A stretch of 64,000 nucleotides of DNA from assembly GCF_905372115.1 (NCBI RefSeq), contig NZ_CAJPNR010000008.1:1-64000 (forward strand), read 5' to 3'. The stretch is from an uncultured Streptococcus sp. Its GTDB lineage: Bacteria; Bacillota; Bacilli; Lactobacillales; Streptococcaceae. Position numbers and translations under genes: made by a program. The notes under the pieces are model-generated. The model did not search any database. It saw only the letters and a program-made list of their open reading frames with translations, and was not told where the DNA came from. Below are positions 15,463 through 23,256 of the stretch, in pieces. Numbering within the stretch: the first letter of the stretch is position 1; every line of letters begins with the position of its first letter.

Positions 15463-16026
15463 ATGAAGAAGTTATCGATATTGACAGTCAGTCTGCTTTG
15501 TGTCGGCTTTTTGGGAGCCTGTTCAAATCAGAAGATAAACTCGGAAGTTTCTAAAAGTGATAAAAGCAATATGCAAACAAAAGCTGATTCTGAGCAATCT
15601 ACCAAGATGGCCAAGGACTTTAGTCTGCAAGGAGTAGATGGCAAGACCTACAAGCTGTCTGATTTCAAAGGCAAGAAAGTCTATCTAAAGTTTTGGGCTT
15701 CTTGGTGCTCAATCTGTCTATCTACACTTGGAGATACCAATGATTTGGCTAAGGAGCAGTCAGGAAAAGATTATGTTGTCCTATCGGTGGTGTCTCCGAC
15801 TTTTAACGGAGAAAAGTCTGCCTATGATTTCAAGGAATGGTACAAGTCTTTGGATTATAAAGACTTCCCAGTTCTCATGGATACCAAGGGAGAATTGCTG
15901 AAAGAATACAGTATTCGCTCTTATCCCTCTGCTCTATTCGTAGGAAGCGACGGTTCTCTTGCCAAGACACATATTGGCTACATGAGCAAGGAAGATATTG
16001 AGAAAACATTGAAAGAAATCAAGTAG
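15463..16026 (+). CDS. Extracytoplasmic thioredoxin-like lipoprotein (TlpA family, first copy)
   Basis: A 187-residue lipoprotein (lipobox LGAC, Cys20) with a TlpA/AhpC-TSA thioredoxin fold. The active site is WASWCSIC with Cys82 and Cys85. It probably takes electrons from CcdA and passes them to the membrane-anchored MsrAB encoded 15 bases downstream, as reported for pneumococcal Etrx proteins. I chose ATG 15463, preceded by GAAAGGAAAG, over an in-frame TTG at 15445 that lies on the ribosome-binding site. The CSIC motif differs from CGPC in the second copy, suggesting a different redox potential or partner. Confidence 0.9.
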   Translation: MKKLSILTVSLLCVGFLGACSNQKINSEVSKSDKSNMQTKADSEQSTKMAKDFSLQGVDGKTYKLSDFKGKKVYLKFWASWCSICLSTLGDTNDLAKEQSGKDYVVLSVVSPTFNGEKSAYDFKEWYKSLDYKDFPVLMDTKGELLKEYSIRSYPSALFVGSDGSLAKTHIGYMSKEDIEKTLKEIK

Positions 16027-16041
16027 AAAGGAGTAATGAAC

Positions 16042-17151
16042 ATGGAAGGCAAATGGAAGATTCTTCTGGTTATGCTTGGTTTGCTTGTCTGCTTTGGACT
16101 GGTCTATGTGATTATGGGAAATGGTAAGCAAACGTCTCCTGAGCAGATCAAGAAAGCCTCTATGAGCAAGACAGAAGCGGTAGCCAAACAAAAGCAAGAA
16201 GACGTCAAGGAAGAAGATAAGCGGGAGATTTATCTGGCTGGCGGCTGTTTTTGGGGAGTAGAAGAGTACTTTTCTCGTGTGCCAGGTGTAATTGATGCAG
16301 TATCAGGCTATGCAAATGGTAAGGGAGACACGACCAAGTATGAATTGGTCTCTCAAACTGGTCACGCTGAGACTGTTCACATCACTTACAATGCCAAGAA
16401 AATTTCGCTAAAAGAAATTCTGCTTCACTATTTCCGCATCATTGATCCAACTTCTAAAAACAAGCAGGGAAATGACCAGGGTACCCAGTATCGGACAGGT
16501 GTTTATTATAAGAACGAAGCTGATCTTGAGACTATTAATCAGGTCTTTGATGAGGTTGCTAAGAAATATGATAAACCTTTAGCTGTTGAAAAAGAAGCTC
16601 TGAAAAACTTTATCAAAGCAGAAGATTATCATCAGGATTACCTGAAGAAGAATCCTAATGGATATTGCCATATTGATGTCAATCAAGCTGCTTACCCAGT
16701 TATCGAAGCTAGTCGCTATCCTAAACCTAGCGATGAAGAGATTAAGTCCAAGCTCTCGCCAGAAGAATATTCTGTCACACAAAAGAATGATACAGAGCGA
16801 GCTTTTTCTAACCGCTATTGGGATAAGTTCGATGTTGGTATCTATGTGGATGTGGTGACGGGAGAGCCTCTCTTTTCATCAAAGGATAAGTTTGACTCTG
16901 GCTGCGGTTGGCCAAGTTTCACCCGTCCTATCAGTCCAGATGTAGCGACTTACAAAGAAGACAAGAGTTTCAATATGACACGGACGGAAGTTCGCAGTCG
17001 GGTTGGAAATTCCCATCTGGGTCATGTTTTCACAGACGGTCCTAAGGACAAGGGCGGCTTGCGCTATTGCATCAATAGTCTGTCAATTAAGTTCATTCCA
17101 AAAGCTGAGATGGAGGAGAAGGGCTACGGTTATCTTTTGGATTATATTTAA
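16042..17151 (+). CDS. msrAB: Membrane-anchored methionine sulfoxide reductase MsrA-MsrB fusion
   Basis: A 369-residue bifunctional enzyme with an N-terminal membrane anchor (about residues 7-25), a linker, an MsrA domain with catalytic Cys69 in GGCFWG, and an MsrB domain with SGCGWPSF and catalytic Cys343 in RYCINS. It repairs both S and R methionine sulfoxides in surface proteins. The anchor places it outside the cytoplasm, so electrons must come from the neighbouring thioredoxin lipoprotein and CcdA. ATG 16042 lies 8 bases after AAAGGAG; an ATG at 16036 is too close to that site. The adjacent Met-rich lipoprotein is an obvious candidate substrate. Confidence 0.94.
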   Translation: MEGKWKILLVMLGLLVCFGLVYVIMGNGKQTSPEQIKKASMSKTEAVAKQKQEDVKEEDKREIYLAGGCFWGVEEYFSRVPGVIDAVSGYANGKGDTTKYELVSQTGHAETVHITYNAKKISLKEILLHYFRIIDPTSKNKQGNDQGTQYRTGVYYKNEADLETINQVFDEVAKKYDKPLAVEKEALKNFIKAEDYHQDYLKKNPNGYCHIDVNQAAYPVIEASRYPKPSDEEIKSKLSPEEYSVTQKNDTERAFSNRYWDKFDVGIYVDVVTGEPLFSSKDKFDSGCGWPSFTRPISPDVATYKEDKSFNMTRTEVRSRVGNSHLGHVFTDGPKDKGGLRYCINSLSIKFIPKAEMEEKGYGYLLDYI

Positions 17152-17171
17152 GAGCATTTTGATTGAAAATT

Positions 17172-17180
17172 TGCTATAAT
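17172..17180 (+). promoter_or_regulatory. Extended -10 promoter of the two-component system
   Basis: TGCTATAAT in the 59-base gap after msrAB, with no good -35. It allows the regulator pair to be transcribed apart from the msr cluster. Confidence 0.6.
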
Positions 17181-17210
17181 AAATCCAGTATAAATAAGGA
17201 GTTGAATCTT

Positions 17211-17945
17211 GTGTATTCAATTATGATTGTAGAGGATGAGTATCTGGTAAGACAGGGAATTGCGTCCTTGGTAGACTATGAACAGTTTGGTATGCAAGTT
17301 ATTGCCCAGGCTGAAAATGGAAGAGAAGCTTGGCAGAAATTTCAGGAAAATCCTGCTGACATCCTGCTAACCGATATCAATATGCCACAGATGAACGGCC
17401 TCGAACTGGCCAAGCTAGTCAGAGATCAGGTTCCTACTTGCCATATCGTTTTTCTGACGGGCTATGATGATTTTGACTATGCTCGGACGGCCATTAAGCT
17501 AGGTGCTGATGACTATCTGCTAAAGCCTTTTTCCAAGGATGATGTTGAGGAAATGTTGGCCAAGGTGCAGACCAAGCTTGATAAAGAACGCAAAAAAGCC
17601 CAGATTCAAAACTTGGTCGATCAGGGGCAGCGTTCTGAGTTGGAAGAGGCTATTCACGAGCGTCTAGCAGATTCAGAATTAAGCCTGAAGAGTTTGGCTT
17701 CCCAGCTGGGTTTCAGTCCCTCTTATCTCAGCGTTTTAATCAAAAAAGAACTAGGCTTGCCCTTTCAAGATTATTTGATTCAAGAGCGGATGAAAAAAGC
17801 AAAACTCTTACTCCTAACTACAGATTTGAAGATTTATGAAATAGCAGAGCAAGTAGGTTTTGAAGATATGAACTATTTTTCTCAGCGCTTCAAGCAGGTG
17901 GTTGGGCTGACACCTCGGCAGTTTAAAAAAGGAGAGGAGAAATGA
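17211..17945 (+). CDS. Response regulator, CheY-AraC type
   Basis: A 244-residue response regulator. The receiver domain (1 to about 120) has acidic residues E8 and D9, phosphoacceptor Asp55 in LLTDINMPQMNG, and a Lys in YLLKPF. The C-terminal AraC/XylS helix-turn-helix (about 145-244) contains the segment LKIYEIAEQVGFEDMNYFSQ. GTG 17211 follows AAGGAG by 9 bases; upstream in-frame codons lie in the promoter and are rejected. The kinase gene overlaps by 4 bases. Position after ccdA-etrx-msrAB resembles pneumococcal TCS09 (ZmpR/ZmpS), which lies near zmpB; that name is not assigned here because orthology was not tested. Confidence 0.92.
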   Translation: MYSIMIVEDEYLVRQGIASLVDYEQFGMQVIAQAENGREAWQKFQENPADILLTDINMPQMNGLELAKLVRDQVPTCHIVFLTGYDDFDYARTAIKLGADDYLLKPFSKDDVEEMLAKVQTKLDKERKKAQIQNLVDQGQRSELEEAIHERLADSELSLKSLASQLGFSPSYLSVLIKKELGLPFQDYLIQERMKKAKLLLLTTDLKIYEIAEQVGFEDMNYFSQRFKQVVGLTPRQFKKGEEK

Positions 17946-19645
17946 AACGATATCCGCTTCTTATCCAGTTGATTGTCTATATTTTTCTGCTGGTTCTTTT
18001 GCTCTTGGGATTTGTTGGGAGTCTTTACTATCAGACTAGCTCGGGGACTATTCGACAGCTGACAGAGCGAACTACGCGTAATAGCATGGAGCAAAGTGGG
18101 CAGTTCATTGCTTCCTATTTGCAGAAATTAAAACAAACCACCTCCACACTAAGCAAGGAAGAAACGATTCGTAAATTTGCTCAGAATCAAGAAAGTAGTG
18201 AAACATCCGTTCAGACTTTGATGAAAACCATCATTGAAACAGATCCGGATTTGGTGTCGGCAGTATTGGTTACCAAGGACGGGCGCGTGGTCTCGACAGA
18301 TACTCAAATAAGTATGCAGACATCCTCTGATATGATGAATGAAAAATGGTATCAGGAAGCTGTCCGTACCAGAGCCATGCCTGTCTTGACTCCTGCTCGC
18401 AAGGAGTCTCTATCATCAGAGAAGGAGAAGTGGGTTGTTTCCGTCACTCAGGAAGTGGTGGATGAAGCAGGGCAGAATCTCGGTGTTTTGCGTCTGGATA
18501 TCGGCTATAACAGTCTCAAAGCCTATCTGGATCGGCTTCAGCTAGGGAAGAAGGGTTTTAGCTTTATTGTCAACAGCCAGCATGAATTTGTCTATCATCC
18601 CAAGAAAAGTGTTTATTCATCCAGTCAGGAAATGAAAGCTATGCAGCCCTATATCTCGGTCAAGGACGGTTACGCAGACCAGAAACAGGCGTTTGTCTAC
18701 CAGATTGATATCGCGGACAGCGACTGGACTCTAATTGGTGTTGCCTCATTGGAGCAATTGCAGATGCTTCAGTCACAGATGCTTTATTCTTTTGTAGGAA
18801 TGGGAGTTTTAGCACTCCTGATGTGCTTGACTGGTATTTGGTTTGTCCTGCGTTTGTGGATTAAGCCTCTGCAGAATCTGCAGGCTGTCATTCTGAAGAT
18901 TGGCTCGGGCGACTCAAACCTTCGGGCAGAAGCAAAGGGTTCTCCAGAGTTGGTTGACTTGGCTCAGCAATTCAATAAAATGTTGGACCAAATTGAACAA
19001 CTAATGGAAGCTGTCAAGACTGAAGAACAAAATGTCCGACGCTATGAGCTCCGAGCTCTCTCAGCTCAAATCAACCCCCACTTCCTTTATAATACCTTGG
19101 ATACCATTGTATGGATGGCTGAGTTTAATGACAGCAAGCGTGTTGTTGAGGTAACAAAATCACTCGCTCAGTATTTCCGTTTGGCGCTTAATCAAGGGCA
19201 CGAACAGATTGCTCTTAGAGATGAGATTGACCACGTTCGTCAGTATCTCTTTATCCAGAAGCAGCGCTATGGTGACAAGCTCCAGTATGCGATTGAAGAG
19301 GATCAATCCATAGCTGATTATAAACTGCCCAAGCTGGTACTTCAGCCTTTGGTTGAAAATGCCATCTACCATGGAATAAAGGAAATTGACAGACAGGGCA
19401 TGATTCGGGTGACATCAGTAGTAGAAGAGGGGCAGCTGGTACTGTCTATCTATGATAACGGCCGAGGCTTTGATGTCAACGCCTCTATGGATGCGACTCT
19501 CCTTCGCTTAGGTGGTGTCGGTCTGAAAAATGTTGATCAACGCTTAAGATTGCAGTTCGGAGACGACTACCATATGGAAATCCAGTCCGAACAAGATAAA
19601 TTTACCCAGATTAGTCTTTATTTACCGCTAGTTACAGATGATTAG
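17942..19645 (+). CDS. Sensor histidine kinase, LytS/YesM type
   Basis: A 567-residue membrane kinase. It has a transmembrane segment at about 9-31, an extracellular sensor of about 245 residues (Cache-like), a second membrane segment at about 280-305, then HAMP, and a His_kinase domain with QINPHFLYNTLD (phospho-His380). The ATPase part carries VENAIYHGI and DNGRGF. It overlaps the regulator gene by ATGA, implying coupled translation. The signal is unknown. Its neighbours suggest envelope oxidative stress or surface protease control (inference). Confidence 0.92.
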   Translation: MKRYPLLIQLIVYIFLLVLLLLGFVGSLYYQTSSGTIRQLTERTTRNSMEQSGQFIASYLQKLKQTTSTLSKEETIRKFAQNQESSETSVQTLMKTIIETDPDLVSAVLVTKDGRVVSTDTQISMQTSSDMMNEKWYQEAVRTRAMPVLTPARKESLSSEKEKWVVSVTQEVVDEAGQNLGVLRLDIGYNSLKAYLDRLQLGKKGFSFIVNSQHEFVYHPKKSVYSSSQEMKAMQPYISVKDGYADQKQAFVYQIDIADSDWTLIGVASLEQLQMLQSQMLYSFVGMGVLALLMCLTGIWFVLRLWIKPLQNLQAVILKIGSGDSNLRAEAKGSPELVDLAQQFNKMLDQIEQLMEAVKTEEQNVRRYELRALSAQINPHFLYNTLDTIVWMAEFNDSKRVVEVTKSLAQYFRLALNQGHEQIALRDEIDHVRQYLFIQKQRYGDKLQYAIEEDQSIADYKLPKLVLQPLVENAIYHGIKEIDRQGMIRVTSVVEEGQLVLSIYDNGRGFDVNASMDATLLRLGGVGLKNVDQRLRLQFGDDYHMEIQSEQDKFTQISLYLPLVTDD

Positions 19646-19668
19646 GTCTATTAAGTTTTAAAATATTC

Positions 19669-19697
19669 AAGCCGGTAGGATTTTCTCCGGCTTTTTA
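19669..19697 (+). terminator. Terminator of the two-component operon
   Basis: Stem AAGCCGG/CCGGCTT with an 11-base loop, followed by TTTTA, 24 bases after the kinase stop. Confidence 0.88.
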
Positions 19698-19792
19698 CTG
19701 TTTGAAAAAATGTACTATTATTGCTGTTCATCAGGCGAATTTTTCTCTCTTTCTACTCTCATCACGCTTGCAAGAAAATTACCGTAGCGGAT

Positions 19793-19823
19793 TTGTGAAA
19801 AATCTATAAGATTCATTTATAAT
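19793..19823 (+). promoter_or_regulatory. Putative promoter of the second ccdA
   Basis: TATAAT at 19818-19823 with a distant TTGTGA (19793-19798, 19-base spacer). The -10 is good, the spacing is long. The rest of the 222-base gap holds only the preceding terminator. Confidence 0.5.
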
Positions 19824-19867
19824 GATAAGTGAATGTATATTCTACGTAAGTAGTTAGAGGAGAGTAA

Positions 19868-20575
19868 ATGGAATCACCTTTATTTTTTGTTTCAGTTTTT
19901 TTAGCGGGTATTTTGTCCTTCTTTTCCCCTTGTATTTTTCCCTTATTGCCGGTTTATATTGGCATTTTATTGGATGACAAGGAGGGCAAGACCCTGAAAG
20001 TATTTGGACGGGAGCTTGCTTGGCAAGGCATGGTTAGAACGCTCTTTTTCATTGCAGGCATCTCAACGGTCTTCTTTTTGCTTGGCTTTGGAGCTGGATT
20101 TTTAGGAACTATTATTTACAGTTCGACCTTTCGTTATGTGATGGGTGGCCTCATCATTCTGCTAGGTCTGCATCAGATGGAGCTTATTAATATTCGTCAG
20201 TTACAGATTCAAAAGAGTTTGACTTTCAAAAAGAACGGTCAGAAGCATCATTTTTGGTCTGCTTTCTTACTGGGGATTACCTTTAGCTTTGGTTGGACTC
20301 CCTGCATCGGTCCGATTCTCAGCTCAGTCCTGGCTTTAGCAGCTTCGGGTGGAAATGGTGCTTTTCAGGGAGCAATTTTGACCTTGATTTACACTTTGGG
20401 AATGGCTCTGCCTTTCTTAATTCTAGCTTTGGCATCAAGCTTTGTTATGCAGTATTTTAATAAAATCAAGCCTTATATGGGCCTGATGAAGAAAATTGGC
20501 GGAGCCCTGATTATTCTGATGGGAATTCTGCTGATGTTAGGACAGCTTAATGCCCTGTCTGGACTTTTTGGATAA
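19868..20575 (+). CDS. ccdA: CcdA-type thiol-disulfide transporter (second copy)
   Basis: A 235-residue paralogue of the protein at 14334-15044, sharing the same segments almost residue for residue (SVFLAGILSFFSPCI, ITFSFGWTPCIGP, KKIGGALIILMGILLMLG). The redox cysteines are Cys22 and Cys146. It forms a two-gene unit with its own thioredoxin lipoprotein. Separate promoters suggest the two copies serve different partners or conditions. The ATG follows TAGAGGAGA. Confidence 0.93.
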   Translation: MESPLFFVSVFLAGILSFFSPCIFPLLPVYIGILLDDKEGKTLKVFGRELAWQGMVRTLFFIAGISTVFFLLGFGAGFLGTIIYSSTFRYVMGGLIILLGLHQMELINIRQLQIQKSLTFKKNGQKHHFWSAFLLGITFSFGWTPCIGPILSSVLALAASGGNGAFQGAILTLIYTLGMALPFLILALASSFVMQYFNKIKPYMGLMKKIGGALIILMGILLMLGQLNALSGLFG

Positions 20576-20591
20576 AAGGAGAGAAAGAAAT

Positions 20592-21167
20592 ATGAAAAAA
20601 TTCGTTACATTATTAGCAACTGTGTCAGCTGTAGCCTTTTTGGCAGCCTGCTCAGAACAGGAAGAGAAGCCTATGACTATGCCTACAACCAGTAGTTCAT
20701 CTAGCGAAGTTGCTCAGACAAGTACAGTCGCCCAAGCAGCTGTCGGTCAAGAGGCGCCTGACTTTACTTTGCAGTCTATGGATGGAAAAACAGTCAAACT
20801 TTCTGACTACAAAGGCAAGAAAGTTTATCTAAAATTCTGGGCTTCTTGGTGTGGACCTTGTAAGAAGAGTATGCCAGAATTGGTCGAATTAGCTGGTAAA
20901 ACAGATCGTGATTTTGAAATCTTGACAGTTGTAGCACCAGGCCTCCAAGGAGAGAAATCTGTCGAGGAATTTCCAAAATGGTTTCAAGAACAAGGTTATA
21001 AAGATGTACCAGTTCTATTTGACACTTCAGGAGAAATTTTCCAAGCCTATCAGATCCGCAGTATCCCGACTGAAATCCTCATTGACAGTCAAGGGAAAAT
21101 CGGTAAAATCCAGTTTGGAGCTATCAGTAATGCTGATGCAGAAGCAGCTTTCAAGGAAATGAAATAA
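20592..21167 (+). CDS. Extracytoplasmic thioredoxin-like lipoprotein (TlpA family, second copy)
   Basis: A 191-residue lipoprotein (lipobox LAAC, Cys20) with a Ser/Thr-rich linker (about 29-50) and a TlpA fold. The active site is WASWCGPC with Cys87 and Cys90. It contains KVYLKFWASWC in common with the first copy. ATG 20592 follows AAGGAGAG, and the gene lies 16 bases after the second ccdA. It is expected to pass electrons from that CcdA to surface proteins, possibly also to MsrAB. Confidence 0.92.
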   Translation: MKKFVTLLATVSAVAFLAACSEQEEKPMTMPTTSSSSSEVAQTSTVAQAAVGQEAPDFTLQSMDGKTVKLSDYKGKKVYLKFWASWCGPCKKSMPELVELAGKTDRDFEILTVVAPGLQGEKSVEEFPKWFQEQGYKDVPVLFDTSGEIFQAYQIRSIPTEILIDSQGKIGKIQFGAISNADAEAAFKEMK

Positions 21168-21171
21168 AGCG

Positions 21172-21204
21172 AAAAAAGAATGGACTTATGATCCATTCTT
21201 TTTT
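21172..21204. terminator. Bidirectional terminator
   Basis: A 13-bp perfect stem AAAAAAGAATGGA/TCCATTCTTTTTT with a 7-base loop between convergent units. Confidence 0.94.
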
Positions 21205-21218
21205 AGTTTGTAAGGTAA

Positions 21219-22463
21219 TTAAGCACTAGCACCTGATGTTGCATCAGCTCCTCCGTCTCCATGACCTCCATCGCCTCCAGCATCAGAAGCACCAGAAGTA
21301 GCGTCTGCGTCTCCATGACCTCCGGCAGGAGCAAATGGTCCGCTGCCTCCAACCAAACGTTTACCAGTTTCTTTTAAGTACCAGTCGAGCCATGGTTGGA
21401 AATTAAAGACGATTTCATTGATACCTGCGTATGATCCGTCTGGATAGTACATAGCTTGGTAGTTGTGGGTATTGATAACTCCTGCAGGTGAACCAGGGAC
21501 GATTGTACGAACGTATTCTTGGTTTCCGTTGCGAAGTGTTCCGATAACCCACTCTACATTTTTCATCCGAGCTGGTGGAAGAGAGCCGTGAACAGTTGAC
21601 ATGCGGCTACCTGATTGAGGTGGCACACGTTTGGCAAACATAGTGTCTGGGTCTTGGTGAGCGTTGTTGTAGTAGAGGAATTGGTTGTTATCGTCAGCGT
21701 ATGTCAATTCAAATGGCATAGCTTTCAAGAACATATCAATTTGATTAACGGTCAAGATACCATGGTCAAGTTTGACATAAGTATCACCTGAAACAGCGCC
21801 AGTGATTTCAGCGACTTTTTCCACCCATTCTGGATCATCTGGATCAACTTCTGTAATTGTCGTAGCGATTGGCTTTCCGCAGTCTAAGTCTTCAGGTTCA
21901 ATTGGTTTTGGTTTTTTCAATTTTGAAACGACCTCTACATATTTGATAAAGTTATCTAAGCATGTTTCAAGGAAATTCACAGTTCCTTCGTTAGTGATAT
22001 TGCCATCATTGTCAAAAGCTTCCTTGGCTTTGCCCAGCAAGAACTCATTGCCTGGAAGGGTATAAGCATTGACGCCAGGAGCATCTAGGATTTTACGCAG
22101 GTGAACTTGAGCGCGAGATGTTCCTTGGTCGTAGTAAGAAGCACCGACAATCATGACAGGCTTGCTTTCGAAAGGATGAACCTCATAAGAGAGCCATTCT
22201 AAGACACTCTTCAAAGGAGCGCTGATAGTATGATTGTGCTCAGGGGTTGCGATGATGACACCGTCTGCACGTGTGATTTTGTTATACAAATACCGCAATT
22301 GGAAGCTTTCATCCCATTTTTCATCTTGGTTAAACATTGGGACTTCATCGATTTCTAAGACTTCCAATTCAAATTTAATTTTGAACTGACGACGGATGAA
22401 TTCCAATAATTTTCGGTTATATGATTGTTCGTAGTTTGATCCTACAATTCCAACAAATTTCAT
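21219..22463 (-). CDS. NADPH-dependent FMN reductase fused to a PAS-like domain and a flavinylation-tag tail
   Basis: A 414-residue protein. Residues 1 to about 190 are a flavodoxin-fold FMN reductase, with GSNYEQSYNRKLL as phosphate loop and ATPEHNHTISAPLKSVLEWL. Residues about 225-365 resemble a PAS domain of the DUF438 C-terminal type (LKAMPFELTYADDNNQFLYY). Residues 372-414 are a Gly/Ala/Asp/His-rich tail with two DATSGAS copies. These match the DxxSGA(T/S) sequence modified with FMN by ApbE transferases, and apbE is two genes upstream. No signal peptide is present, so the protein is cytosolic. Covalent flavinylation is inferred from motif and neighbourhood. Confidence 0.88.
   Translation of the reverse strand: MKFVGIVGSNYEQSYNRKLLEFIRRQFKIKFELEVLEIDEVPMFNQDEKWDESFQLRYLYNKITRADGVIIATPEHNHTISAPLKSVLEWLSYEVHPFESKPVMIVGASYYDQGTSRAQVHLRKILDAPGVNAYTLPGNEFLLGKAKEAFDNDGNITNEGTVNFLETCLDNFIKYVEVVSKLKKPKPIEPEDLDCGKPIATTITEVDPDDPEWVEKVAEITGAVSGDTYVKLDHGILTVNQIDMFLKAMPFELTYADDNNQFLYYNNAHQDPDTMFAKRVPPQSGSRMSTVHGSLPPARMKNVEWVIGTLRNGNQEYVRTIVPGSPAGVINTHNYQAMYYPDGSYAGINEIVFNFQPWLDWYLKETGKRLVGGSGPFAPAGGHGDADATSGASDAGGDGGHGDGGADATSGASA
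21225..21305 (-). other. Two candidate ApbE flavinylation motifs
   Basis: The codons for residues 387-393 (21285-21305) and 407-413 (21225-21245) each encode DATSGAS, in a flexible Gly/His/Asp linker. The motif agrees with DxxSGA(T/S) of Nqr and Rnf subunits and flavinylated reductases. The final Ser would be the FMN acceptor by analogy. Confidence 0.6.
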
Positions 22464-22480
22464 TCTTTCGGTCTCCTATC

Positions 22481-23086
22481 TTACAATTTTTCCCAGTTAA
22501 ATTCTTCAGCATCTTTGCGAAGCAATTCTTGTGCGTTGCGCAATTTTTCAGTGATTTTGACAAAGATACGGAAGTCATCAAAGATAGCATCCAATTTTTT
22601 GACAACGTCAAGATCTACCAAGTCTCCGCTTTGATCAAAAGCTTGAAGAGAATGTGAAAGCAAGAACTCATCTGGAAGAACAGTTGCCTTGATTTCTGGA
22701 GCGTTCAAAATTTGACGGAGCTGCAGCTGGGCACGAGAGGAGCCAAGTGTACCATAAGAAGCACCAGTGATCATGACCGGCTTGTTCAGCAGTGGATAAA
22801 TACCATAAGAAAGCCAAGCCAGAGCATTCATGAGTACAGCTGGGATAGAATGGTCGTATTCAGGTGTGCCGATAAGTACGCCATCCGCAGCATCAATTTT
22901 TTCGGCAATTTCTGATACCAACTCAGGGACATTTCTGTCAGCAGGTTTATTAAACATCGGGATATCTTTAATCTCAACCAGCTCGATTTCAGCCTTGTCA
23001 GCGAAGTGCTTAGACATATATTGAAGAAGTTGCCGGTTTGTAGAACGCTTAGAATTTGTTCCAACAATTGCAATAAGTTTTAACAT
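22481..23086 (-). CDS. NADPH-dependent FMN reductase
   Basis: A 201-residue single-domain flavodoxin-fold reductase (MLKLIAIVGTNSKRSTNRQLL, GTPEYDHSIPAVL, ITGASYGTLGSSRAQLQLRQ). It is a paralogue of the N-terminal domain of the next gene, 17 bases downstream, but without the PAS-like domain or the DATSGAS tail. A two-component arrangement is plausible, in which one reductase reduces flavin and the larger protein carries it. The ATG follows AAAGGAAA. The 170 bases upstream hold no clear promoter, so transcription may come from apbE. Confidence 0.88.
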   Translation of the reverse strand: MLKLIAIVGTNSKRSTNRQLLQYMSKHFADKAEIELVEIKDIPMFNKPADRNVPELVSEIAEKIDAADGVLIGTPEYDHSIPAVLMNALAWLSYGIYPLLNKPVMITGASYGTLGSSRAQLQLRQILNAPEIKATVLPDEFLLSHSLQAFDQSGDLVDLDVVKKLDAIFDDFRIFVKITEKLRNAQELLRKDAEEFNWEKL

Positions 23087-23256
23087 AAAATTTCCTTTCT
23101 GAAATTAAGATACAAAACCCTCATGTGTGCATTTATTTTTCTTTAGGCAGATAAAAACCAGAAGAAAGAGAGGGTGTTTTTAAATGGGCATGTTTATAAA
23201 AGCTAGAGCGATAGAGTTACCGCTTAGTGTTGTAGCAAATTTATCACATTTGAAAA

